64,000 nucleotides of DNA from Pseudomonas cichorii (GCF_003700275.1 NZ_RBRE01000017.1:1-64000); one strand, 5' to 3'. Shown: positions 48,328 through 57,856, numbered from the stretch's first letter. The notes: generated from the letters alone by a model not told the origin. Made by a program: numbers and translations.

Positions 48328-50247
48328 TTCGACCGAACTCTGCAAGCCGGCCAGCAACAGACGCTGATACAGCTCTTCGCGCAGGCCTTCGGGCTGATCG
48401 AGTTGCATGCGCTGCAGGTGCGCGGCATAAGCCGAAGGCTCGGGCGCATCCAGGGTGGCCTTGCCCAGTTCCAGAAGTTCGGTGAGCTTGAATTTGCTCT
48501 TGAGCCAGTTCAAGGCCCGCAACAGATCGCGCTCCTGCGAGGTGAAGTCGCAGCCCAGCGGGTATTCGGTGAACAACGCCGGGTAACGGGATGCGATGTC
48601 CTGCAAACGTGCGGGCGTGTTCTGGGTAAAGCGCGGATCGAGATGAAAATCCTTCGGCAGCTTGCCGGCTTTTTGCGCCTGCTCGATCAGGCCGCTCTGA
48701 AAGCGCGAGTCACTGATATTCAGCAGGCGCTCGATCACCGTGGCATCGGTCTGGCCACGCAGGTCGGCAATACCGTATTCGGTCACGACGACATCGCGCA
48801 AATGGCGCGGAATGGTCGTATGACCATACTCCCAGACAATATTGGAACTGACCTCGCCACCCGACTCACGCCAACTACGCAGGATCAGGATGGAACGGGC
48901 GTCTTGCAGTGCATGCGCCTGGGCCACAAAGTTGTACTGGCCGCCAACCCCGCTGAGCACTCGCCCGTCTTCCAGTTGGTCGGAAACGGCAGCCCCCATC
49001 AGGGTCATGGTAAAGGCGCTGTTGATAAAGCGCGCATCGCGACGTTGCAGGCGCTTGAGCTCTTCATTGCCGTACAGCTCGTTGATGTAGCTGATGGCGG
49101 TCATGTTGAACTGTGCCAGCCGCTCGGCCGGCAACTCACGCAAGCGCTCATAAAAGCTCAGCGGCCCCAGGAAGAAGCCGCCGTGCAGCACCACGCCATT
49201 GGGGTGAGCACTCTCGTCGAGGGTGCCGAGGTTGGCCAGCCGTTGCAGCTCGGCATCGGCATACACCTTGCGCCGGATAATTCCGGCATCAGCCAGCACC
49301 AGCAGCCCGTTGACGAACATCTCGCTGCATCCGTACAACCCGTTGGCAAACGGCTGAACGCCGCCTTCGCGGTCGATCATGGTTTGCCAGTTGCTCATGT
49401 TCAGCTCGGCCAGCAGCCCGCGATAGGTTTCGTTATTGGCCTGGCGAGCCAACAAGGCGGCAGTCAGCGCATCGCCCATGGAGCCGATGCCGATCTGCAG
49501 GGTGCCGCCATCGCGCACCAGGGTACTGGCATGCAGACCGATGAAATGGTCCTGAAAGCCCACCGGCATATTCGGAGTCGAGAACAGCACGCTGCGCTCT
49601 TCCTCCTCCAGCAGCAAATCGAAAGCCTCGACATCCAGCTCCGAATCTCCCGGCATATACGGCAGATCGGCATGGACCTGCCCCAGCAGCAGAATCGTCT
49701 CGCCCGCAGCCCGTCGCCTGGCGATCATCGGCAGCAGGTCGAGGGTCACGTCAGGGTTGCAGCTCAGGCTGAGCTTGCCGGGCTGCCGCTCATCGCGGGC
49801 CACCAGTTGGCCGATGAGGTTCAGGCCGCTGGCGTTGATATCCCGCGCTGCATGGCTGTAATTGCTGCTGATATAGCTCTGCTGGGCCGCATCGCTATTG
49901 AGCAGGCTGCCCGGCTGCATGAAGAACTGCTGGATGTGAATGTTCGGCGGCAGGTTGTCACGGCGTAGCGCAGCCAGAAAATCCAGCTCCGGATAATCGC
50001 CGAACACCCGCTCCAGAAACGGCTCCAGAAACCGCGCCTGCAATCCCTCGCCTGCCGTCGGCCGCCCCAGGCTCAAGGCGGTGTAGATCGTCAGTTGCCG
50101 CTCGGGAAGCTGTTGGATGCGCTCGTACAGCGCATTGACGAACCGGTTGGGCTTGCCCAGCCCCAAAGGCATGCCCATATGAATGTGCTCGGGCAACTGC
50201 GCGAGCACATGATCGACGGCTTGCTCGATGGAACAGGACTGCGGCAT
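48316..50247 (-). CDS. Acetyl-CoA hydrolase/transferase family protein
   Basis: 643 residues from the ATG at 50247 (MPQSCSIEQAVDH), with GGAGAG upstream; a longer frame to 50331 lacks support. Family features are DGGTLQIGIGSMGDALTAALL (CoA-binding glycine loop), AHPNGVVLHGGFFLGP and the C-terminal GQYNFVAQAHAL/TTEYGIADLRG region. It is longer than typical 500-residue CoA-transferases because of an extended N-terminal part. It may move CoA between acetate/succinate or other acyl groups; the substrate is unknown. It is convergent with the sulfur operon and probably not functionally linked. Confidence 0.85.
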   Translation of the reverse strand: MPQSCSIEQAVDHVLAQLPEHIHMGMPLGLGKPNRFVNALYERIQQLPERQLTIYTALSLGRPTAGEGLQARFLEPFLERVFGDYPELDFLAALRRDNLPPNIHIQQFFMQPGSLLNSDAAQQSYISSNYSHAARDINASGLNLIGQLVARDERQPGKLSLSCNPDVTLDLLPMIARRRAAGETILLLGQVHADLPYMPGDSELDVEAFDLLLEEEERSVLFSTPNMPVGFQDHFIGLHASTLVRDGGTLQIGIGSMGDALTAALLARQANNETYRGLLAELNMSNWQTMIDREGGVQPFANGLYGCSEMFVNGLLVLADAGIIRRKVYADAELQRLANLGTLDESAHPNGVVLHGGFFLGPLSFYERLRELPAERLAQFNMTAISYINELYGNEELKRLQRRDARFINSAFTMTLMGAAVSDQLEDGRVLSGVGGQYNFVAQAHALQDARSILILRSWRESGGEVSSNIVWEYGHTTIPRHLRDVVVTEYGIADLRGQTDATVIERLLNISDSRFQSGLIEQAQKAGKLPKDFHLDPRFTQNTPARLQDIASRYPALFTEYPLGCDFTSQERDLLRALNWLKSKFKLTELLELGKATLDAPEPSAYAAHLQRMQLDQPEGLREELYQRLLLAGLQSSVESAL

Positions 50248-50325
50248 CCGAACTCTCCGGGATTGTGACGAGATGGAGGTTGGACCTTGTTCAGGGAATA
50301 GCGTTGCGCGCCTGGGGTGGATTTC

Positions 50326-50356
50326 TTGCACATGCCTGAAAATCAGGAATGTGCAA
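50326..50356. repeat. Inverted repeat at the end of the antitoxin gene
   Basis: TTGCACATGCCTGA at 50326–50339 pairs with TCAGGAATGTGCAA at 50343–50356 around AAA, with 13 of 14 positions matching. It overlaps the antitoxin stop. There is no T-run, so it is not a classical terminator. Confidence 0.6.
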
Positions 50357-50639
50357 CGACTCTGGCCTGCAGTTCCACCCCCATGGCACGCATCACCTTG
50401 ATAATGGTATCGAAGCGCGGCTTGGCGCCCGGCGCAAGCGCCTTATAAAGGCTGGCACGCCCCAGACCCGAATCTCTGGCAATCTGCGCCATACCACGTG
50501 CTTTCGCCACATGACCAACGGCACGTATCAGTTCATCGGTGTCGCCTTCGGCCAGAACCTGGGTAAGGTATTCGGTTATTGCTTCATCGCTGTCCAACAG
50601 TGATGCCATGTCAAAAGGCACGAGGATCTCATTCATCAT
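50343..50639 (-). CDS. HigA-like antitoxin (HI1420 family addiction-module antidote)
   Basis: 98 residues from the ATG at 50639, or 97 from the better-spaced ATG at 50636, with AAGGAGG upstream. The helix-turn-helix is GMAQIARDSGLGRASLYKAL, followed by FDTIIKVMRAMGVEL, the signature of HI1420-type antidotes. It should bind and neutralise the toxin encoded just upstream and repress the operon. Its ATG overlaps the toxin's TGA by one base. Confidence 0.87.
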   Translation of the reverse strand: MMNEILVPFDMASLLDSDEAITEYLTQVLAEGDTDELIRAVGHVAKARGMAQIARDSGLGRASLYKALAPGAKPRFDTIIKVMRAMGVELQARVVAHS

Positions 50640-50933
50640 CAAACCTCCTTAGCCATTGTTTTGGCCCGCTTTATATCGGCAGGCTGGGTTGATTTATCGC
50701 CTCCCACCAGAAGAACGATGAGCGTCCTGTCGCGAGTCGTAAAATAGACACGGTAGCCAACACCTACATCTACGCGCATTTCGGAAACACCTTCTCCGAT
50801 TGGCTTCACATCGCCAAGATTACCCCCCACTGGCCCGTTCGATGCGCCGGGCAATGGCGATTTTTGCGCGTATATCACGCAAGGCTGCATGCCATGAAGC
50901 AAAGGTTCTGGTTTGCTGAACGATATAAGTCAT
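50639..50933 (-). pseudogene. HigB/RelE-like toxin gene with +1 frameshift in a C6/G6 run
   Basis: From the ATG at 50933 the frame encodes MTYIVQQTRTFASWHAALRD then IRAKIAIARRIERASGG and meets TAA. The family sequence continues in the next frame as NLGDVKPIGEGVSEMRVDVG to EV, ending 50639. Removing one G from the run of six at 50823–50828 restores an uninterrupted 97-residue toxin. The toxin is normally a ribosome-dependent mRNA nuclease of the HI1419 family. The change may be inactivation, a phase-variable run, or a sequencing error. Confidence 0.8.
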
Positions 50934-50942
50934 GGCACAAGT

Positions 50943-50975
50943 GTATCCATATGGAGACAAAAGTATCATGAAATA
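50943..50975. promoter_or_regulatory. Operator-like palindromes of the toxin–antitoxin pair
   Basis: TCCATATGGA at 50946–50955 is a perfect palindrome 13 bases upstream of the toxin ATG. AGTAT and ATACT at about 50962–50976 form a second inverted pair (AGTATCATGAAATACT). They are probable binding sites for the HigA-like antitoxin. Confidence 0.5.
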
Positions 50976-51019
50976 CTGTAAGAAAGTCTGCCGTTCAGCT
51001 TCTGGCTCTCATCACCCAC

Positions 51020-51056
51020 AAAAAAGCCGCCGAGGCTCAGGCTTCCACGGCGGCTT
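51020..51056 (-). terminator. Terminator of cycB
   Basis: On the minus strand AAGCCGCCG (complement of 51048–51056) pairs with CGGCGGCTT (complement of 51024–51032), followed by T residues. It lies 18 bases after the cycB stop. Confidence 0.8.
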
Positions 51057-51073
51057 GATGTGCAGCGTACGGC

Positions 51074-51496
51074 TTACTTGAGGCCGGACATTTTTTCGAT
51101 GGCGCCCTTGAGTTCGGCATCGGAACAATCGCCGCAGGTGCCTTTGGGTGGCATGGCGTTGAGGCCGGTGATGGCCTTGGCCAGCAGGCCGTCCAGGCCG
51201 CCTTCTTTCTTGGCGCGTTCTTCCCAGGCGGCTTTGTCGCCGATCTTTGGCGCATTCAGCAGGCCAACGCTGTGGCAGGCCGTGCAGTGTTTGGCGATGA
51301 CATCATCGGGAGATTTCGCGCTGCCGCCAGCGGCGGATGCCGTGACTGCCATACCTGCGCATTCCTTACCTTGAACACAGACCTGCCCGACTGGCTCAAG
51401 TCGCTTGGCAATTTCATCATTCGTCGCTGCCTGAGCGTTGAATGCCCAAAAAGCCAACATGGCAGCCACTGCCAGTATCTTGTTTATCAGGTTCAC
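51074..51496 (-). CDS. cycB: Cytochrome c5
   Basis: 140 residues from a GTG at 51496 (VNLINKILAVAAML), which follows GAGGGTGTAAGC. A signal peptide ends near NAQAAT. The haem site is KHCTACH at about residue 80, with a C-terminal pair of cysteines in GTCGDCSD and the axial methionine in LNAMPPKG, typical of c5 cytochromes. It is a periplasmic electron carrier, often to nitrite or terminal oxidases. It lies next to pauR as in Pseudomonas aeruginosa (PA5300). Confidence 0.9.
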   Translation of the reverse strand: MNLINKILAVAAMLAFWAFNAQAATNDEIAKRLEPVGQVCVQGKECAGMAVTASAAGGSAKSPDDVIAKHCTACHSVGLLNAPKIGDKAAWEERAKKEGGLDGLLAKAITGLNAMPPKGTCGDCSDAELKGAIEKMSGLK

Positions 51497-51678
51497 GCTT
51501 ACACCCTCATGGTGACTAATCACGCCCGCGACCACGGTCTGGCAGGCTGGCGAATTATAGCGACTAGCCCTTTGCCCCGAAACACCCCTACAAGAAGAAT
51601 GGTTATTAACCTGCCTGCTCGTTTGAGGTGTCTCTGGCCAGCCAGCCCGCGTACATGAGGCGATTGCGTACTTTCTGA

Positions 51679-52227
51679 TTAAAAATTGGCCGGGGTGGCT
51701 GCGCTGATTAGTCGCGCCGGCACATCGAACGGATTGCGGAATCGATGCGGTCTGGTGCTCTCGAAATAGTAGCTGTCGCCAGCTTCGAGGATGTAGGTGT
51801 CCAGACCGACGACCAGTTCCAGCCGTCCCTCGACCAGAATTCCGGTTTCCTCGCCTTCGTGGACCAGCATTTCTTCACCGGTATCGGCGCCCGGGGGATA
51901 GATTTCGTTGAGAAAGGCGATGGCCCGGCCGGGATGCGACTTGCCGACCAGTTTCATGGTCACCGCGCCGTCGGAAATATCGATCAACTCGCTGGCCTTG
52001 TAGACCACCTGGGCAGGATTTTCGGGCTCAAGCTCTTCGGAAAAGAACTCGACCATGGACATGGGAATACCGCCGAGCACCTTGCGCAGAGAGCTGATCG
52101 AGGGGCTGACGCTATTTTTCTCGATCATGGAAATGGTGCTGTTGGTCACACCGGCCCGCTTGGCGAGTTCACGCTGGGACAGGCCCTTGAGCTTGCGAAT
52201 GGATTGCAGTCGTTCACCGACGTCCAA
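51679..52227 (-). CDS. pauR: Polyamine-responsive repressor PauR
   Basis: 182 residues from a TTG at 52227 with GGGGGAA upstream. The N-terminal XRE helix-turn-helix is RKLKGLSQRELAKRAGVTNS; the C-terminal cupin has EEMLVHEGEETGILVEGRLE and HRFRNPFDVP. In Pseudomonas aeruginosa PauR represses the pau genes for polyamine catabolism and is released by putrescine or cadaverine. It precedes dadX and lies near the oxidase and dehydrogenase genes at 56–64 kb. Confidence 0.9.
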   Translation of the reverse strand: MDVGERLQSIRKLKGLSQRELAKRAGVTNSTISMIEKNSVSPSISSLRKVLGGIPMSMVEFFSEELEPENPAQVVYKASELIDISDGAVTMKLVGKSHPGRAIAFLNEIYPPGADTGEEMLVHEGEETGILVEGRLELVVGLDTYILEAGDSYYFESTRPHRFRNPFDVPARLISAATPANF

Positions 52228-52249
52228 TGCGGCATTCCCCCTGATTCGG

Positions 52250-52324
52250 TAAGGTTAAAGTCGAGATGGACGCCATGATGGCAACAGCGTCAAGTATTTA
52301 CAACACTTCGGACTTTTAACCTTA
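52250..52324. promoter_or_regulatory. Inverted repeat upstream of pauR, possible autoregulatory operator
   Basis: TAAGGTTAAA at 52250–52259 and TTTAACCTTA at 52315–52324 are exact inverted copies separated by 55 bases in the pauR promoter region. Each half may be one repressor site. No matching pair was found upstream of the kauB or oxidase genes. Confidence 0.5.
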
Positions 52325-52345
52325 TACCCCGCAGGATCAGCGGAC

Positions 52346-53419
52346 TCAGTCTGGCGAATAGACCCGCGGCACGCGCCGCAGATTGCAGAAGATCTGGTAG
52401 GGAATGGTGCCGGCACGCGCCGCGACATCACTGGCCAGCACGTTCTTGCCCCACAGCTCGACCTGGCTGCCCAGCCCGGCCTGCGGCAGATCGGTGAGGT
52501 CCACGCAAAGCATGTCCATGGACACCCGCCCCAGCAGCTGGCTTGGCCGACCGTCGACCCACACCGGCGTGCCTGTCGGAGCCTGGCGTGGATAACCATC
52601 GGCATAACCCACAGCGACCACACCAATACGGGTCGGGCGCTCGGTGACAAAGAGCGCGCCATAGCCCACCGGCTCGCCAGCGGGCAGCTCACGCACGCTG
52701 ATGACTTTCGATTCCAGGGTCATGACCGGCTGCAGGCGGTCGGCCAGCGCCTGAGGTTGGTCGAATGGCGTTGCGCCGTACAGCATGATGCCGGGGCGCA
52801 CCCAGTCACTGGAGATATGCGGCAATCCCAGCACGGCAGGCGAGTTACGCAGGCTGACTTCGGCCATCAGGCCCTGACGGGCGGCCTCGAATACCGCCAC
52901 CTGCTCATCGCTTCGAGCACAAGCCAGTTCGTCGGCACGTGCGAAGTGGCTCATCAGGACGATCTTTGCCACTTTGCCGCTCGCCAGCAGACGCTGGTAA
53001 GCGGCCTGATATTCGGACGGATGCAGGCCCACGCGATGCATGCCGGTATCCAGCTTGAGCCAGACGGTCAGCGGCTTGCCGATACTGGCCTTTTCGATGG
53101 CTTCCAGTTGCCACAGAGAATGCACGACGAACCACAGGTCATGCTCGACGATCAGCGCCAGCTCGTCGGCCTCGAAAAAACCTTCCAGCAACAGGATCGG
53201 CGCAGCAATACCTGCCGCGCGCAGCTCAAGCGCCTCTTCGATGCAGGCCACGGCAAAACCGTTGGCCTCGGCTTCCAGCGCCTGTGCCACGCGCACCGCG
53301 CCATGCCCATAAGCGTCGGCCTTGATGACGGCAAGCGCCTTGGCACCGGTTGTTTCGCGGGCCAGTCGGTAATTGTGACGCAGGGCTTGCAGATCAATCA
53401 GGGCGCGGGATGGACGCAT
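52346..53419 (-). CDS. dadX: Alanine racemase, catabolic
   Basis: 357 residues from the ATG at 53419 ([13 protein letters not shown]). The PLP lysine is in [15 protein letters not shown] near residue 33; the catalytic tyrosine on the other face is in [14 protein letters not shown]. It converts L- to D-alanine for the dehydrogenase DadA. It follows ridA and dadA on the same strand, so the operon reads dadA-ridA-dadX, under Lrp control in Pseudomonas. Confidence 0.95.
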   Translation of the reverse strand: MRPSRALIDLQALRHNYRLARETTGAKALAVIKADAYGHGAVRVAQALEAEANGFAVACIEEALELRAAGIAAPILLLEGFFEADELALIVEHDLWFVVHSLWQLEAIEKASIGKPLTVWLKLDTGMHRVGLHPSEYQAAYQRLLASGKVAKIVLMSHFARADELACARSDEQVAVFEAARQGLMAEVSLRNSPAVLGLPHISSDWVRPGIMLYGATPFDQPQALADRLQPVMTLESKVISVRELPAGEPVGYGALFVTERPTRIGVVAVGYADGYPRQAPTGTPVWVDGRPSQLLGRVSMDMLCVDLTDLPQAGLGSQVELWGKNVLASDVAARAGTIPYQIFCNLRRVPRVYSPD

Positions 53420-53483
53420 GGCAAAAAATTCTGAGGTAGGAAAATTAAAACGGCTTATGTAGCCATGCACAGGAGTCACGCCC

Positions 53484-53508
53484 GTGCAGGAGCGAATTCA
53501 TTCGCGAA
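53484..53508. repeat. REP-like element between dadX and ridA
   Basis: GTGCAGGAGCGAATTCATTCGCGAA matches the core of the other REP-like repeats in the window. A weaker inverted partner (GCGCGAATGAA) lies at about 53550. Confidence 0.6.
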
Positions 53509-53572
53509 GAAACCCACCTCGTCCATCCCTGACGTATGCGTTTCTATCTGCGCGAATGAACATAGCCTTTGG

Positions 53573-53926
53573 TTATGGCAATGCAGCGACCACTGACAGC
53601 TCGACCAGAATCTCCGGCTCGCACAGCCTGGCCTCGACCGTCGCACGCGCTGGGGCGACACCTTTTGGCAGCCATTTGTCCCAGACGCTGTTCATGCCGG
53701 CAAAATGAGCATCGATGTCTTTCAGGTAAATCGTGACGGACAGGATACGGCTTTTGGTAGTACCCGCCAGGTCCAGCAAGCGCTCGATGCTGTCGAGCGT
53801 TTCCTGGGTCTGCTGTTCGATTCCGGCCGTCATGTCATCGCCCACCTGCCCCGCAAGATAAACGGTGCCATTGTGGACGACGATCTGACTCATGCGCTCA
53901 TTGGTGAGCTGGCGCTGGATTGACAT
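53573..53926 (-). CDS. RidA family enamine/imine deaminase
   Basis: 117 residues, [16 protein letters not shown]. The family core [19 protein letters not shown] and the arginine-containing [12 protein letters not shown] are present. RidA proteins hydrolyse reactive 2-aminoacrylate and imines; this member probably deaminates the 2-iminopropionate released by DadA. It begins 29 bases inside the dadA 3' end, so the two are translationally coupled. Confidence 0.92.
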   Translation of the reverse strand: MSIQRQLTNERMSQIVVHNGTVYLAGQVGDDMTAGIEQQTQETLDSIERLLDLAGTTKSRILSVTIYLKDIDAHFAGMNSVWDKWLPKGVAPARATVEARLCEPEILVELSVVAALP

Positions 53927-55199
53927 GTTGTGCGTTCTCCCTGGTACTGCCGTAACGAGAAATATCGAGGCCTGCTGCGCTGATCTGCGGTTTTTCGCTG
54001 GCCATTAGGTCAGCCAGCAAACGCCCGGAGCCGCAAGCCATGGTCCAGCCCAGGGTTCCATGGCCGGTATTGAGGAACAGATTGCGCAATGGCGTTGCGC
54101 CCACGATCGGCGTGCCGTCCGGCGTGGTTGGCCGCAGCCCGGTCCAGAAACTGGCCTGGCTCAGATCGCCACCCCGAGGATAGAGGTCGTTGACGATCAT
54201 CTCCAGCGTTTCGCGACGGCGCGGGTTGAGCGACAGGTCATAACCGGCGATTTCCGCCATGCCGCCCACCCGGATGCGGTTGTCGAAACGGGTGATGGCG
54301 ACCTTGTAGGTTTCATCGAGAATGGTCGAGGTCGGTGCCATGTCCGCATCGGTGATCGGCACGGTCAGCGAATAACCCTTGAGCGGGTACACAGGAGCGC
54401 GGATCCCCAACGGCTTGAGCAATTGCGGCGAATAGCTGCCCAGCGCCAGCACGTAGCGATCCGCAGTTTCGAGTTTGCCGTCGATCCACACACCCTTGAT
54501 GCGGTCACCGTCCTGCTCAAGACGCTCGATGGATTGCCCGTAACGGAACTCGACGCCCAGTTGCACGGCCATTTCCGCCAGGCGGGAAGTGAACAACTGG
54601 CAATCACCAGTCTGGTCGTTGGGCAGGCGCAAGGCGCCGCTCAGAATATTGGTGACGCCGGCCAGAGCCGGTTCAACCCGGGCAATGCCTTCGCGGTCCA
54701 GCAGCTCATAGGGCACACCGGATTGTTCGAGGACGGCGATGTCCTTGGCGGCGTTGTCCAGTTGCTCCTGGGTACGGAACAACTGGGTCGTGCCCAGGCG
54801 GCGGCCTTCGTAGGCGATACCGGTTTCGACGCGCAGTTCGTCGAGGCAGTCGCGGCTGTACTCGGACAGTCGCACCATGCGCTCCTTGTTCACCGCATAG
54901 CGGCTGGCGGTGCAGTTGCGCAGCATCTGCGCCATCCACAGGTACTGATCGATATCGGCAGTAGCCTTGATCGCCAGCGGTGCATGGCGCTGCAGCAGCC
55001 ATTTGATCGCCTTGAGCGGCACACCGGGCGCAGCCCACGGCGATGCGTAGCCTGGCGACACCTGACCGGCGTTGGCAAAACTGGTTTCCATGGCAACGGC
55101 GGGCTGACGGTCAACCACAGTTACCTGAAAACCTGCACGCGCCAGATAGTAGGCACTGGTCGTACCGATCACACCACTACCAAGGACCAGAACACGCAT
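53898..55199 (-). CDS. dadA: D-amino acid dehydrogenase, small subunit
   Basis: 433 residues from the ATG at 55199, directly before the FAD-binding [19 protein letters not shown]. Further family features are [19 protein letters not shown] and [14 protein letters not shown] near the C-terminus, with [14 protein letters not shown]. It oxidises D-alanine to pyruvate and passes electrons to the respiratory chain. The frame upstream to 55370 overlaps the divergent lrp promoter and is not used. Confidence 0.96.
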   Translation of the reverse strand: MRVLVLGSGVIGTTSAYYLARAGFQVTVVDRQPAVAMETSFANAGQVSPGYASPWAAPGVPLKAIKWLLQRHAPLAIKATADIDQYLWMAQMLRNCTASRYAVNKERMVRLSEYSRDCLDELRVETGIAYEGRRLGTTQLFRTQEQLDNAAKDIAVLEQSGVPYELLDREGIARVEPALAGVTNILSGALRLPNDQTGDCQLFTSRLAEMAVQLGVEFRYGQSIERLEQDGDRIKGVWIDGKLETADRYVLALGSYSPQLLKPLGIRAPVYPLKGYSLTVPITDADMAPTSTILDETYKVAITRFDNRIRVGGMAEIAGYDLSLNPRRRETLEMIVNDLYPRGGDLSQASFWTGLRPTTPDGTPIVGATPLRNLFLNTGHGTLGWTMACGSGRLLADLMASEKPQISAAGLDISRYGSTRENAQHVNPAPAHQ

Positions 55200-55355
55200 G
55201 TCGATGACCTCATCGCGGATATCCGCTGACATTTGAAGTTTTAAGCAGGAATGTGCGCAGTATATTGACCATCGAGCAGTGTATCTCACTGTATAAGTAC
55301 GTATATTCGGGGGTAATTCTCGACAAAGAACGTTTTCGTAGAGGGGAAATTGCCT

Positions 55356-55844
55356 GTGCGTACGCAACACCAGTCAAAACGCGAGCTGGACAAGATTGAC
55401 CGCAACATCCTGCGCATCCTTCAGGCAGACGGACGCATCTCCTTCACCGAGCTTGGCGAACGGGTCGGATTGTCCACCACGCCTTGCACCGAGCGGGTTC
55501 GCCGGCTGGAGCGTGAAGGCATCATTCTGGGCTACAACGCCCGCCTCAACCCGCAACACCTCAAGGCCAGCCTGCTGGTATTCGTGGAGATCAGCCTGGA
55601 TTACAAATCGGGCGACACCTTCGACGAGTTCAGGCGTGCGATCCTGAAATTGCCGCACGTGCTGGAGTGCCATCTGGTGTCGGGCGACTTCGACTATCTG
55701 GTCAAGGCGCGCATCTCGGAAATGGCGTCATACCGCAAACTGCTGGGCGATATCCTGCTCAAGCTGCCGCACGTGCGCGAATCCAAGAGCTATATCGTGA
55801 TGGAAGAAGTGAAGGAGAGCCTGAACCTGCCGATCGCAGATTGA
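55356..55844 (+). CDS. lrp: Leucine-responsive regulator Lrp (DadR)
   Basis: 162 residues from the GTG at 55356 (TTG at 55350 is also open), with GAGGGG upstream. The helix-turn-helix is [20 protein letters not shown] and the C-terminal RAM domain includes [18 protein letters not shown] and [13 protein letters not shown]. It activates the divergent dadA operon in response to alanine, as DadR/Lrp does in Pseudomonas aeruginosa. About 156 bases separate the two starts and should hold both promoters. Confidence 0.94.
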   Translation: MRTQHQSKRELDKIDRNILRILQADGRISFTELGERVGLSTTPCTERVRRLEREGIILGYNARLNPQHLKASLLVFVEISLDYKSGDTFDEFRRAILKLPHVLECHLVSGDFDYLVKARISEMASYRKLLGDILLKLPHVRESKSYIVMEEVKESLNLPIAD

Positions 55845-55857
55845 AAAGCGGGAGCAA

Positions 55858-56211
55858 TTACACCAGTACCTGGCGTGTCGAGGCCATGTATTCATGGATC
55901 TGTTTCTCGACCCGCGGGTGGATCAGCTCGACAGGTCGCCGGCCATTGGGACATGGCAGGGCTGGCGTGGTGCCGAACAGGCGGCAGATCAGCGGGCGTT
56001 CGTCATACACGGTGCAGCCATTGGGACCGAGATGCACGCAGTTCAGCTCGTTCAGCGCCGCTTCCTGCTCGGCGGCAGTCTTGCGCGGCAAACGCGACAT
56101 TTCCTCCGGTGAAGTGGTCACCGGGCCACAGCAATCGTGGCAACCCGGCACGCACTCGAACGAGGGAATCTCACGCCGCAGATCGCGGATTTTCTGACGG
56201 TTGCAGCTCAT
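55858..56211 (-). CDS. YkgJ family cysteine cluster protein
   Basis: 117 residues from the ATG at 56211. Cysteines CVPGCHDCCG, NCVHLG, GCTVYDERPLICRLF and a further C form the YkgJ (PF03692) cluster, thought to bind zinc or an iron–sulfur centre. The function is unknown. It is convergent with lrp and divergent from the FAD oxidoreductase gene. Confidence 0.87.
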   Translation of the reverse strand: MSCNRQKIRDLRREIPSFECVPGCHDCCGPVTTSPEEMSRLPRKTAAEQEAALNELNCVHLGPNGCTVYDERPLICRLFGTTPALPCPNGRRPVELIHPRVEKQIHEYMASTRQVLV

Positions 56212-56318
56212 TGAAACGACCACTCGGACACAATGCCGCGATTTTGCCTCAGTTGGCATGCGCATGACAGCGGCTTATCCTCCCAGCAGATTTCACACAC
56301 CACCAACAGGATGACTGC

Positions 56319-57620
56319 ATGAACGCCCGCGTTCACTACAACCAGCACGCCGCCTCTTATTACGCCGCCAGCAGCCATCCCCAGCCGGATCATCCGGCGC
56401 TGCAAGGCGAACTGACGGTGGACGTGTGCGTGGTTGGCGGCGGGTTTTCCGGGCTCAACACTGCCATCGAACTGGCCGAGCGCGGCTTGAGCGTTGCCTT
56501 GCTCGAAGCGCGCAAGATCGGCTGGGGCGCCAGCGGGCGCAACGGCGGACAACTGATCCGTGGGGTCGGTCACGATGTCGAGCAGTTCACCTCGGTCATC
56601 GGTCAGGACGGCGTACGCCAGCTCAAGCTGATGGGCATAGAAGCAGTCGAAATCGTCCGCCAGCGGGTGGCGCGCCATAACATCGCGTGCGATTTGAAAT
56701 GGGGTTATTGCGACGTCGCCAACAAACCGCGCGATCTGGCCGGTTTCGCTGAAGATCTTGAAGAGTTGCGCGGCCTGGGCTACCGCCACAGCCTGCAACT
56801 GCTGCAAGCGGAGCAGATGCACAGCGTCGTGGGTTCGGATCGTTACGTCGGCGGCCTGATCGACATGGGCTCAGGCCATCTGCATCCCCTGAATCTGGCA
56901 CTCGGCGAAGCCGCCGCCGCTCAAGCGCTGGGCGTTCGGCTGTTCGAGCACTCAAACGTGACGCGCATCGACTATGGTCCGCAGGTCACGGTGCACACGG
57001 CTTCAGGGACGGTGCAGGCCAAGACGCTGGTGCTGTGCTGCAACGCCTACATGAATGACCTGAACCCGGAACTCGGCGGCAAGGTGCTACCTGCTGGCAG
57101 CTACATTATTGCCACCGAGCCATTGAGCCCGGCACAGGCCGCCGGACTGATACCGCAGGACATGGCGATCTGCGACCAGCGGGTAACGGTGGACTACTAC
57201 CGGCTCTCCGCCGACCGCCGTCTTCTGTTCGGCGGCGCCTGCCATTATTCCGGGCGCGACCCGCAGGACATTGCCGCCTACATGCGGCCCAAGATGCTGG
57301 AGGTCTTTCCGCAACTGGCCGACGTGAAGATCGATTATCAATGGGGTGGAATGATCGGTATCGGTGCCAACCGTCTGCCGCAGATCGGCCAGCTCAAGAG
57401 CCAGCCCAATGTGTTCTACGCCCAGGCCTATGCAGGCCACGGCCTGAATGCCACTCACCTGGCAGGCCGGTTATTGGCCGAAGCCATCGCCGGTCAGCAC
57501 AGCGATGGCTTCGAGCTGTTTGCCCGCGTCCCGCACATGACCTTCCCCGGCGGCAAGTATCTGCGTTCGCCACTGCTGGCGCTGGGAATGCTCTGGCACC
57601 GGCTGCAGGAACTGCGCTGA
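56319..57620 (+). CDS. FAD-dependent oxidoreductase, PuuB/PauB-like (gamma-glutamylpolyamine oxidase)
   Basis: 433 residues. FAD-binding VDVCVVGGGFSGLNTAIEL lies at residues 28–50 and the GIGANRLPQIGQLKSQPNV C-terminal motif is typical of DadA/PuuB-type oxidases. It corresponds in position to PauB4 (PA5309), one of several oxidases of the gamma-glutamylated polyamine pathway in Pseudomonas. The nearby kauB gene encodes an aldehyde dehydrogenase that fits the next step. Confidence 0.87.
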   Translation: MNARVHYNQHAASYYAASSHPQPDHPALQGELTVDVCVVGGGFSGLNTAIELAERGLSVALLEARKIGWGASGRNGGQLIRGVGHDVEQFTSVIGQDGVRQLKLMGIEAVEIVRQRVARHNIACDLKWGYCDVANKPRDLAGFAEDLEELRGLGYRHSLQLLQAEQMHSVVGSDRYVGGLIDMGSGHLHPLNLALGEAAAAQALGVRLFEHSNVTRIDYGPQVTVHTASGTVQAKTLVLCCNAYMNDLNPELGGKVLPAGSYIIATEPLSPAQAAGLIPQDMAICDQRVTVDYYRLSADRRLLFGGACHYSGRDPQDIAAYMRPKMLEVFPQLADVKIDYQWGGMIGIGANRLPQIGQLKSQPNVFYAQAYAGHGLNATHLAGRLLAEAIAGQHSDGFELFARVPHMTFPGGKYLRSPLLALGMLWHRLQELR

Positions 57621-57622
57621 AC

Positions 57623-57856
57623 TCAGGACCTCCAGAAAGGCTTCATGGCTTCAGCGTTAGCCTGTTGGGCGTCGAGCCCGATGTCGCGAAGCTGATCGTC
57701 GGTCAGCCTCATCAATGCGCGGCGTGAAGCCAGACGGTGGCAGTACAGCGCCCAGCGGCTCATGCCCGGCTGTGAATGGGTCGCGGTCTTGAGCGACTTT
57801 CTCTCTTCACGTTTCTGGCTGTGAGGCGCTGTCCGCACATCGCTGAGCCCGTTCAT
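57623..57856 (-). CDS. DUF1127 (YjiS-like) small protein
   Basis: 77 residues from the ATG at 57856, which has GGAGG eight bases upstream; an ATG at 57874 adds six residues. The C-terminal DUF1127 motif is ASRRALMRLTDDQLRDIGLD. Such proteins are short, basic, RNA-binding in some cases, and involved in carbon or phosphate metabolism regulation. No function is known for this one. Confidence 0.82.
   Translation of the reverse strand: MNGLSDVRTAPHSQKREERKSLKTATHSQPGMSRWALYCHRLASRRALMRLTDDQLRDIGLDAQQANAEAMKPFWRS

Noticed and set aside
48403..49968. 521-residue plus-strand frame
   Set aside because: Antisense of the acetyl-CoA hydrolase gene.
54060..55229. 389-residue plus-strand frame
   Set aside because: Antisense of dadA.
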